64,000 nucleotides of DNA from Brasenia schreberi (Eukaryota; Streptophyta; Magnoliopsida; Nymphaeales; Cabombaceae). The notes beneath the pieces are model-generated. The model was given only the letters and a program-made list of their open reading frames with translations, searched no databases and was not told the DNA's origin. Positions 45,280-54,450 of this stretch are shown piece after piece; the first letter of the stretch is position 1, and each line of letters begins with the position of its first letter. Position numbers and translations under genes: made by a program. The stretch lies in NCBI GenBank assembly GCA_036023115.1, contig JAYKKT010000089.1, positions 18,408,501 through 18,472,500 on the forward strand. Direction: 5' to 3'.

Positions 45280-48200
45280 TGTAGACGCGCGAAAATCCCC
45301 GCCTCTTTGCCTTTTTCAGGGCTTGGAGCGGATCCTCGCATGTGTCTAAGGCCTATGTATGCAAACAGGGCGTGCCAGCTAGCTTACCTAAGCTAGCGAA
45401 GATATTTTTAACACTGACTTCTAAACGTGGCGACTGTGAGCAAGTAAGCTCTTGTCATCGCAGACCTTCTTGCACCGATGCGCAAGGGTCAGTCTGTACG
45501 CTTTGCAAAAATTGAGTTTTTTGGAGAGAAAGTCTACGAAGCGGTTCGAGGTGTCTATTTCGGGTCTTTAAGATGCGATTGCATGTTTTAGATCACGTGG
45601 ATTTGCACGTGCCTAAGTCTTTTCTTTTATCCCTTTTCGGGCCACCTAGTTTGTGTGTTATGAACACTCCACTACATGGGCGAATTCGAGCGGGGCTTGC
45701 TTCGATGCAGTATGCATCCTACCTCGTGGTATGGTGTAGATGCAATGCAAACTCACGCTACTCCAAAGGGAAAACCCGAAATGTAAAAACAATACTGAAG
45801 GGAAATAACCGAAGGGAAATAACCGAAGGGAAATAACCGAAGGGAGATATGTATATCGATTATGTATATGAGCCCTTACTCGGGTCTTGCAAATAAGAGT
45901 GAAGGCTCAATGTGGGTGCGTGCTTGAATTGAAAGACTTACACACACGACATAAAATTAAACCCAAATATAACTTGCAGTATGGCCTTGACTAAGGTCTT
46001 GGGAGTAAGAGCGAAGGCTCAATGTTGGTGAAAGTGCTTGAATTGAAAGACTTACTCACACGACATGAAATGAAACCCAAATAATATAGGTCGGCCCTTA
46101 CTTGGGTCTTTCAAATAAGAGCGAAAGCTCAATGTGTATGAGAGTGCTTGAATTGAAAGACTTACTCACACGACATGAAATGAAACCCAAATAGTATAGG
46201 TCGGCCCTTACTTGGGTCTTTCAAATAAGAGCGAAAGCTCAATGTGTGTGAGAGTGCTTGAATTGAAAGACTTACTCACACGACATGAAATGAAACCCAA
46301 ATAGTATAGGTCGGCCCTTACTTGGGTCTTTCAAATAAGAGCGAAAGCTCAATGTGTGTGAGAGTGCTTGAATTGAAAGACAACGCACCCAACTTAAACA
46401 AAACCCTTCGGAAATGAAAGTATATATATACACTTATGTATTAGGGGCTGATTAGGCCCGTGTGTGTTCAAAATCGTGCACGACTAAGAGAGTGCACGTG
46501 TGTGGTTGTGCCAAGCCACGTTATTACAAGCGGGGGGAGACTATGCTCCGTTATTACAACCCCGTATCAAATTGAATCTCAAGCAAGTATACAACTAAAG
46601 ACCGAGTTTAGGCACTTACGAGTAGCTGGTCCGCAGAGGCCTTGCTTGAGCGTGGGCTTAGCCTTCGCCTTGGGCTGCAAACGAGAGCTCCGCGAGGATA
46701 GGTGACCAAGGGTGCTGGCCGGCTGCAAGTGGGGCGCGGGATAGGCGCCTCAAAGGTGGCCGGCTGCAAATGGGTGCCGCCTCGATGTGGGGGATTAAAG
46801 GGGCTGCACCAAGTGAGTCTTTAGGGTCACTAGGAGAGTCAAGTGTTTAGGGAATGTGGACCTAAGGGGAGTTCAGGGGAAGGCCGAATGGGAGTCTTAG
46901 GGGAAGGCCGAATGGAATAGGATGGTTAGGTAGTGGCCGGTAGTTTAGGTTGTGCTAGGTTCGGCTAGGTGAAAAGGGTGGCGACAAAGGGCTGAGATGA
47001 TGATAGGGTGAGTGGCTAGGAGTGGAGAGGGAGTAGAGAAGGGTTTAGGTAGAGTTGGGGAAGGCTTACCGAATGGGAGAGGCGGTGGATGGAAGAGAGA
47101 AGCAGCCGGATGTGGGAACTCGGCTGGTTCGGTTGGGCGAAGAGAATGATGATGAAGGGGGCTTCGGCTGGAGCGGTGGTGGCGGTGGTGGTGCTGGTGG
47201 TGCTGCAGGTGGAGCTTGGGGAAGCGGAGAGTGGTCCCGGCTGGGTGAGGAAATGGGAGAAAGAGAGGACCCGGCTGGATGAGGTGAGGGTTCCAGCTTG
47301 CAAAACCCGCCCCCAAGGGGGGGGTTTAAATAGGGGATGTGTAGGTCGGTTAGGGCTGGGCTTGGGGTAGTGGTTAGGTGGTTTAGGTAGGGTGGTATGT
47401 AGATAAGGTGGGCTGGAAAGGGTTGGGCCAGATATTTTGAAAACTAGGGGTTTGGGTAGATTGTGGGCTAGGGGTGGTTTAGGGGTTTAGGGCTAGGTTA
47501 GGTGGTTGGGTTTTAGGGTGAGGTTTAGTAAGCTAGGTTAGGTGATTAGGCTAGGTTTAGGCTAGGATTAGGGAAATTAATCTAGGTTTAGGGCAGGATT
47601 AAGGAAGTGGGTTAGGTGATTAGGTTGGGATTAGGACGGGATTAGGGAAGTGGGTTAGGTGATTAGGTTCAGATTAGGGGTGGATTAGGGGTTTAGGCTA
47701 TGATTAGGGGTTTTGGGTTAGGTTTAGGTGAAGGAGCTCCCTTTGCATGGCCCATAGACCTTAGCCACCTCATGTTGGTGCAGCCCTAGGTTAGGTTTTG
47801 GCTAATTACAAGCTTAAACCCACTCAATTAGGCTAACCCACATGATTAAACCCAAACTTGACACACAAGTCAAGCTTAATTACAACACTCTTGATATTTT
47901 CCATCCCCACTCTCTCTCATGCCCAATATCCCACGTGAATTTCAAGTGGGCCCCACCTTCATTTATGAGAAGGTGATGTGGGCCATGGATATGGATATTG
48001 GATTGGATCTCTGGATCCAAATCCAAATCCAAATCCACATATGGGTTTGGATTGGGATCTGGATATATATGGTCCAGATCCAATCCAAACTAAACTCTGA
48101 CTCCTTCGAGCTGGGTTCGAAACGGACGATTTGTGCGGGGACTGACAGCATCAGTACTCCGTCTGCGTTGGGTCTTCGCCAACATGGTCGTCCGCCTCCG

Positions 48201-48567
48201 TTTCTGCCTTCCGGAGATGACTTCAAATGATATTTTGATAAGAACAGGGTCTTGGACGTTCGAGATCCTGGGGGTGTGAATGTGATACAAGAGTTGCTGT
48301 GCCGAGCTCGACATGTGCTCCGGTTCCGGGCTCTTCTTAGCTCTCCTGGTCCTGTCTTGATCGGGCCAAGCCGCTTCGAGGTTTCAAAACATGTTTTAAA
48401 AAGGTTTTAAAAGCTATATTGTATGTTTTCGAAATATAGAGTTCAAAACGTATGTACAGGGTTGTCTGGAAGGCTCCTGGGTTTCCAGACTCAAAAATGG
48501 CCCTTTGGGGCTGCTTTTACAAAACCAGATGAATTTGAGAAATTCGTGGGATTTCGGGGTGTTTACA
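45280..48567 (-). mobile_element. Solo LTR (minus) inserted in the 110-bp repeats of E's 5' LTR
   Basis: 3288-bp complete LTR (plus strand TGTAGACGCG...GTGTTTACA), flanked by ATGTC. It sits in the most deeply nested position in the window (solo LTR in E, E in LTR5) and so inserted after E. It has TATTTAAA (47324-47333), GGTAAGCC (near 47064), GTAAGTGCC (near 46613), five 110-bp units (45870-46380), a telomere-like tract (47455-47735) and three or four AAATAACCGAAGGG units (45795-45850). Confidence 0.93.
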
Positions 48568-48572
48568 ATGTC
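48568..48572. repeat. TSD ATGTC, right copy
   Basis: Right-hand copy of the 5-bp target duplication of the solo LTR. Confidence 0.9.
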
Positions 48573-49466
48573 GTGTGAGTAAGTCTTTCAATTCAAGCAC
48601 TTTCACACACATTGAGCTTTCGCTCTTATTTGAAAGACCCAAGTAAGGGCCGACCTATACTATTTGGGTTTCATTTCATGTCGTGTGTGTAAGTCCTTTA
48701 ATTCAAGCACTCTCACACACTTGAGCCTTCGCTCTTATTCACAAGACCTTAGTAAAGGCCTTATTGCAGTTATATTTGAGTTTCATTTATGTCGTGTGTG
48801 TAGTACTTCAATTCAAGCACTCTCACACACATTGAGCCTTCGCTCTTACTCCCAAGACCTTAGTCAAGGCCATACTGCAATTTATATTTGGGTTTAATTT
48901 CATGTCGTGTGAGTAAGTCTTTCAATTCAAGCACGCATCCACATTGAGCCTTCGCTCTTATTTGCAAGACCCGAGTAAGGGCTCATATACATAATCTATA
49001 TACATATCTCCCTTCGGTTATTTTCCTTTGGTTATTTCCCTTCGGTTATTTCCTTTCAGTTATTTCCCTTCAGTATTGTCTTTACATTTCGGGTTTTCCC
49101 TTTGGAGTAGCGTGAGTTTGCATTGCATCTACGCCATACCACGAGGTAGGACACATATTGCATCAAAGCAAGCCCCGTTCGAATTCGCCCACGTAATGGA
49201 GTGTTCATAACACACAAACTAGGTGGCCCAAAAAGGGATATAAGAAAAGACTTAGGCACGTGCAAATCCACGTGATCTAAAACATGCAATCGCATTTTAA
49301 AGACCCGAAATAGACACCTCGAACCTCTTCGTAGACTCTCTCCAAAACTCGATTTTTGCAAAGCGTACAGACTGACCCTTGCGCATCGGTGCAAGAAGGT
49401 CTGCGACGACAAGAGCTTACTTGCTCACAGTCGCCACGTTTAGAAGTCAGTGTTAAAAATATCTTC

Positions 49467-49486
49467 GCTAGCTTAGGTAAGCTAGC
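49467..49486 (+). repeat. LTR palindrome GCTAGCTTA-GG-TAAGCTAGC
   Basis: Perfect 9-bp arms with a 2-nt loop, close to the 3' end of the LTR. LTR1, LTR4, both solo LTRs, E's 3' LTR and LTR3 keep the same arms while the loop varies (CT, AG, GG). It could form a hairpin in the RNA leader. Confidence 0.7.
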
Positions 49487-49585
49487 TGGCACGCCCTGTT
49501 TGCATACATAGGCCTTAGACACACGAGAGGATCCGCTTCGAGCCCTGAAAAAGGCCGAAGGGGCGGGGATTTTTGCACGTCTGCA

Positions 49586-49748
49586 CCGCTCAAAGTCGCC
49601 ACATTTAGTGGAGTGTTCATATCCCTTACGTGAGCCTTTCAAAAATCGAGTTTGTAAGTAGAAGTCTTGCGAAAATTTTGTAAAAAGGTGTCGTTTTAAC
49701 TTGTTTTCTTTGCTTGTACTTAGGATATTTTGAAAAAGCTTGAAAAGC
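49586..49748 (+). other. Copy E leader: copied 3' flank in place of PBS, then acceptor-like site
   Basis: Bases 49586-49621 equal 57277-57312, i.e. TSD plus LTR5 sequence beyond the 3' LTR. At 49622 the sequence returns to the normal leader (ACGTGAGCC). The primer site seen in copies 1 and A is gone. At 49694-49723, TTTTAAC and a T/C-rich run end in CTTAG/G, 25 bases before the gag ATG, as in copy 1. Confidence 0.8.
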
Positions 49749-51068
49749 ATGTCAAAATCCAATCCAAGTGAAGTGTCGAGCCAAGGCTCATGCGCATTAA
49801 GTTCTCACTCTAGGAGGATTTTCAAAAACAAAATAAAACTAGATGAAATCAAGGACTTGAGAAGGGAGTTTGAGGCCAAAATCGATGCTCTCAGCCAAGA
49901 GGCTGAAGTAGGCGATTCATGTTCATCGAACGGTGAACAAAGGCCTAAAAAGAAATTTGAAAAACCTCGCAAGCAAAAAGAGGCCTCCGCAATGGAAGGC
50001 AACCAATACCACGAGTCCTTCACACAAAAGGACCGTAAAGCCCTACAGTAGTTGCTAAAAGGGCAGAATAAAGAGAAAAGAAACTACGCCCTGTCTGATT
50101 TCCTTCCTATGGATTACGAAACAGACAGTGACGATGAAATACCGAACTTCCATCGGTATGATGGCATGGGAGACCCTAGGTCTCACTTGCAGCTTTTCTC
50201 ACGTCGAGCCCATAAGAAGAAAAAGGACTCAATGAAATGGGTGTATTGGTTCTCTTTATCCCTTAAAGGCACAGCTGCCAAATGGCTGGCTTCCTACGAC
50301 TTAAGCCAGTTCGCTACTTTTAAAGAGCTAGCGAACTGCTTCATGCAAAGATTTGCACACAACGTAGAAGTCACGCCAACCTTGAATACCTTAAGGGACA
50401 CAAAGCAAGGCATGAACGAAGACGTACATGCCTTCATTATAAGATGGAGGTCGCTTTTGGGCCAAGTGCGAGAGCCCATATCCGAAGGATGCGCAGTAAT
50501 GCTCATCCTGGATAATTTTAAAAGCGAGTTAAAAACCCTTCTCTCACTCCATGAGATTTCAACTTTCCATAAGTTGATCAAAAAGGCCTCCCTTTTCGAA
50601 ACCAACTTGCGAAAAGGGACATACGATCACTTGTGGAAAGGAAGTGCCGTTCCGAAAGCCCGTTTGGAAAAGCCCATCGCATATGGGCTGCCCACAATGG
50701 ACAAAGGGGCAAAGCCCCATAAAATCGCCAATGTCCAGGTGGATCCAGGCATGGCGGGCACTTCCAAAAACTTTGAAAAATTAGAAAATAAGAGGGAACG
50801 CAATTTTCAAAAACCGGTTGAAAAACGGGAGTATACGCTACTGGGGCAACCTGTGTCGGAGGTCCTAGACCTCTTACTTGCCCAGGGCATGATAGAACTC
50901 CCTGAAATCCCCGAAGGAGTCACTTCCAAAGGGGGGTATTAAAACTGATTTTGTAAGTATCATCGGCTCAAAGGCCATGATACCAAACACTGCTTCTCTC
51001 TTTTAAATAAAATTGAGAACTTGATAGCAGAAGGCCGGCTCCAGGTCACTGCGGAACCTGAGCCACCT
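49749..51068 (+). pseudogene. Copy E gag
   Basis: Starts ATG at 49749 (MSKSNPSEVSSQGS) and is homologous along its length to copy 1 gag: acidic/Lys-rich N-part, FLPMDYETDSDDEIP, capsid (MKWVYWFSLSLKGTAAKW, RWRSLLGQVREPI) and a knuckle at about 50952-50995. One reading frame runs through, with three stops: TAG at 50049-50051 (from CAG), TAA at 50940-50942 and TGA at 50946-50948 (from CGA). The frame is the same as that of the downstream pro remnant and of integrase. No frameshift was found. Confidence 0.88.
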
Positions 51069-53282
51069 CAAGCTATCTTCAAGGAACCCTTTCCCAAACA
51101 CGCCAGTGGCAGTGGGAAAGGAAAGGAGGTATGTACCCTCACCATTTCCAAGGAACTAGCACAAAAGCCAGAACCTGGTCGACCTACTTGTGCGCCCATC
51201 CTTGTACTATACAAGAGGCCCGCCCAAGTCGTCATTCGGGGACCACCAAAAGTGGAAACCCCGGTAAAACCAGTTTTGAAAATCCAAGGTTCTCCTCAGC
51301 TCATCCTTAGAGCCAAGTTTAGCGCGAACCCTAGGCTGGTCGTGGGGGAAGTCACTAGATCCGGAAGGATCTATCAACCCCCGCACCTTCAAGGTGCTCA
51401 AAAGGTGGTCAGTGTGCCTGGCCCCTCAAAAGCATGTATCCCTAGTGGTCTGCCAAAAGCAGATAAGGACAAAGTCATCCTAAATCCTTATGATTTCGAA
51501 AACCACCTTTCAAAGTTGGCAAATTCTTTCGAAAACCAAGTGTGGAAGATGCACTTCGACGGGGCACGAAACCAACGAGGGGTTGGTGCTGGGGTCATCC
51601 TAATCTCCCCTGAAAAGGGCGAGATTCCCATAGCAGTCCGCTTAGATTTCGAATGTTCCAACAACGTAGCTGAGTATGAAGCACTCATACAAGGCTTAAA
51701 GATTTCGAAAACTCTAGGGGCATCATGCATTGAAGTCTTTGGAGATTTGCTCCTTGTCATAAACCAAGTTTTAAAAATTTGGCAAGTACGTAATGAGAAA
51801 CTACTTCCATATCACGAGTTGGCCACTCGATTGGTCCAATCCTTCCAGTCGTGTAAACTCACACACGTAGGAAGGGAGGACAATGGCATCGCCGATGCCC
51901 TCTCCTCCTTGGGTTCAGCCCTAAAGGTCGATCCCATTTCAGGGACCAGATCTTTGGAAATATGGCATGCGCCCCATCCATCCACACACGACTTGGATAT
52001 TTGCCAAAACAACCCAGAGTCTATTGAAAAACCCTGGTTCTATGACATAAAACAATTTTTAGAAAATGGGGGATTAACCGAGGATGCCACATCCAAAGAT
52101 AAGGCATTCATTCGTCAGATTTTGACTCGATACACCATTCTGGGTGGGGTTTTATACAAAAAGAGTTTTACCGGCATTCTGCTTAGGTGTATCGACCTAG
52201 AGGAGGCTAGGATAGTGATGCATGAGTTCCACGATGGAGAATGTGGAGGTCATGTTAATGCCAACATGATGGCAATGAAAATACTTAGAGGGGGCTATTT
52301 TTGGTCCACCCTGAAAAAGGATTGTCACGATCATGTTAGGAAGTGTCATCCGTGTCAAGTGCATGGGCACACCATTCATATCCCTTCATCTGCATTGCAT
52401 TCCGTGGTCAGCCCCTGGCCATTTACCATGTGGGCATTTGACATTGTAGGCCCAATATTTCCAAAGGCCTCGAATGGGCATCGATTTATTTTAGCAGCCA
52501 CGGAGTATTTCTCCAAGTGGGTGGAAGCCATTTCCCTAACCAATGTAATGGGGCAACATGTGGTGGCTTTCATCCGGAGGAATATCTTGGCTCGATTTGG
52601 GGTTCCACGAGACCTTGTGTCTGATAATGGTACCCCATTCAAGAATGAGCGAATGGTTAAGTTGTGCAACACGTATGGCATAACTCACCACTTCTCCTCG
52701 CCCTACTACCCTCAAGGCAACGGCCAAGCCGAAGCCACAAACAAGACTCTCATTAGTATTATTGAGAAAACCTTAGAGAAGGGTAGGACGTGGCACGAGA
52801 AGCTGGATGAAGCCTTATGGGCTTATAGGACTTCCATCCGGACTCCCACGAATGCCACACCATTCGAGTTGGTCTATGGCACAAACGCCATTCTTCCCAT
52901 TCATACTCAACTGCATTCATTTCATACATCCATAGCACTCGACCTCCCCCTAGAGACACTTCAGCATGCTAGGATGGCCGAACTAGATTTGCTAGATGAG
53001 AGGCGACTCCTTGCCATGGATCATGCTCGTGTATACCGGCAAAGGATAGCCCGACATTATAGCAAACACATGAGACCTCGCCACTTTGAAGTGGGAGATC
53101 TGGTCTTAAAAACCATCCACCATCGTGGCCGACACCCCCTAGGCAAGTGGCGCCCCAACTGGGATGGACCCTATGTTGTACGAGCAACCACTACGAATAA
53201 TTCGTATTGGTTGATCGATGTAGAAGGTAGGAATTTAGCAGATCCTATCAATATTCAATACTTAAAGAAGTATCATGTGTAG
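51069..53282 (+). pseudogene. Copy E in-frame fusion: gag-pro linker, aRNH, integrase
   Basis: Open to the stop at 53280-53282. Part 1 (to about 51515) is the protease N-terminal linker ending NPYDFENHLSK. Part 2 begins LANSFENQVWK and holds the complete aRNH with Asp in HFDGAR (51558), Glu in AEYEALIQGL, FGDLL and IADALS. Part 3 is full-length integrase: HHCC finger, Asp 52440-52442, Asp 52623-52625 and Glu 52731-52733 (spacing D-60-D-35-E), and a C-terminus with GPYVV and YLKKYHV. The junction removes the protease core, all RT and RNase H, and also the gag-pro/pol frame boundary, so gag and integrase now share one frame. Integrase here looks undamaged. Confidence 0.9.
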
Positions 53283-54450
53283 GATCTGGACTAAATTCCA
53301 GTTTTCGAAAATTTATAGGGATAGCTGCCCTGAGACATGTGAATAAGGTGCAAAGGCAAGTCGTGTGAACCTAAGTGAAGAGAATTCGCACTTGTGAAAG
53401 AGTGGAGTTTTCAAAATCGTGGTTACATTTCAAAATCCTTCTTCTTACAAAGAAAGGCCTAGTTCAACATAGCAAGATACTTGCAAGTGGTACGTGCTAT
53501 TTCTAAATAGGCTGATCTGGAATGGATCGAGTGTAGGTTTGGGATAAGTCCTCCCCTCTTCGCTTCTTCTTCCAAAAGGAAAACAAAGGCCCAAAACAAA
53601 AGGGAATTTCCCATTCCAAGTCTCTTTCCGAAAGAAAGAAACCAGAATTTAAAAGAAAATCGATTCTCTTATGAAAAAGAGGGATTAAAGAAAAAATACT
53701 CCCAAAGGGAGACCCTCGATGAAAAAAAGGAAAAAGAGGCCAAAAAGCTCAAAAAGAGCAGTTTTCCGCCTTCTATGCCTTAAAGCACGGGACACTTCAG
53801 AAGGGACTGTGGTATCTCTTTCCCATCCCTGGCTTATCCCAAGCTAAAGCATGGTTCATTTCGAGGAATCCTAAAGTAAAAATAGGATTTACTTACTTGA
53901 ATTTCATCTTGTTTGAGAATTCGACGTTTCGAGTAAGGCGTAGGAATTTGAAATGAAGCTTGTTTTCCTATAAAACCTCCGCTAGATAAGCAAGTGTTAA
54001 GACTCAAACAAGGGCAAGCGCGAAGAGCTCGATATCCTTAGGATCGAGGCTCAAGATAGTTGTCCCTTTCTGTAAATAGCTTTTGTAAATAAGTTTTGAA
54101 AACCGAACATCGAACAGCATAGGATTTGCTCACTTGGAGCAATAGACCTTGTAAGTCTCTAGAGTTCGACCACATCTGGTCTCTGGGAGGTCGCCACTCT
54201 TGGCACCACACCCATGTCATTTGCATTCCACGCATGGTACTTGCATGAACATGATCCCATTTAGGACCAGATTCCATAGTAAAACCCTTTGGCGTGATAT
54301 CTCCTCCTACCAGAGTTTGTAAATTGAGATTTTGCTAAAATTGGGACGATCCCATATTCTTCGTGGCTAGATCCAGGGAGACATTGAAAGGGGTGTTTGT
54401 CATCTTTGTCCTTATCCAAATCGATTTGGACAAGGCCAAAGAGGGGCAAC
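53283..54450 (+). other. Copy E 3' UTR, hairpin and polypurine tract
   Basis: 1.17 kb without a conserved protein. Purine-rich runs lie at 53630-53760. The last bases form an inverted repeat (54404-54441, arms CTTTGTCCTTATCCAAAT and ATTTGGACAAGGCCAAAG, loop CG), directly followed by AGGGGCAAC and the LTR at 54451. AAAGAGGGG is the plus-strand primer tract. Confidence 0.78.

Larger units (their letters stand above)
43009..49585 (+). repeat. Copy E 5' LTR, interrupted by a solo LTR
   Basis: About 3.28 kb after removing the insertion 45280-48567 and one TSD. It closely matches the 3' LTR over the U3 and TATA region by eye but has five 110-bp repeat units against one, which accounts for its being about 460 bp longer. 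It ends TCTGCA rather than TCTACA and is followed not by a PBS but by 36 bases identical to the sequence flanking the 3' LTR. Confidence 0.9.
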
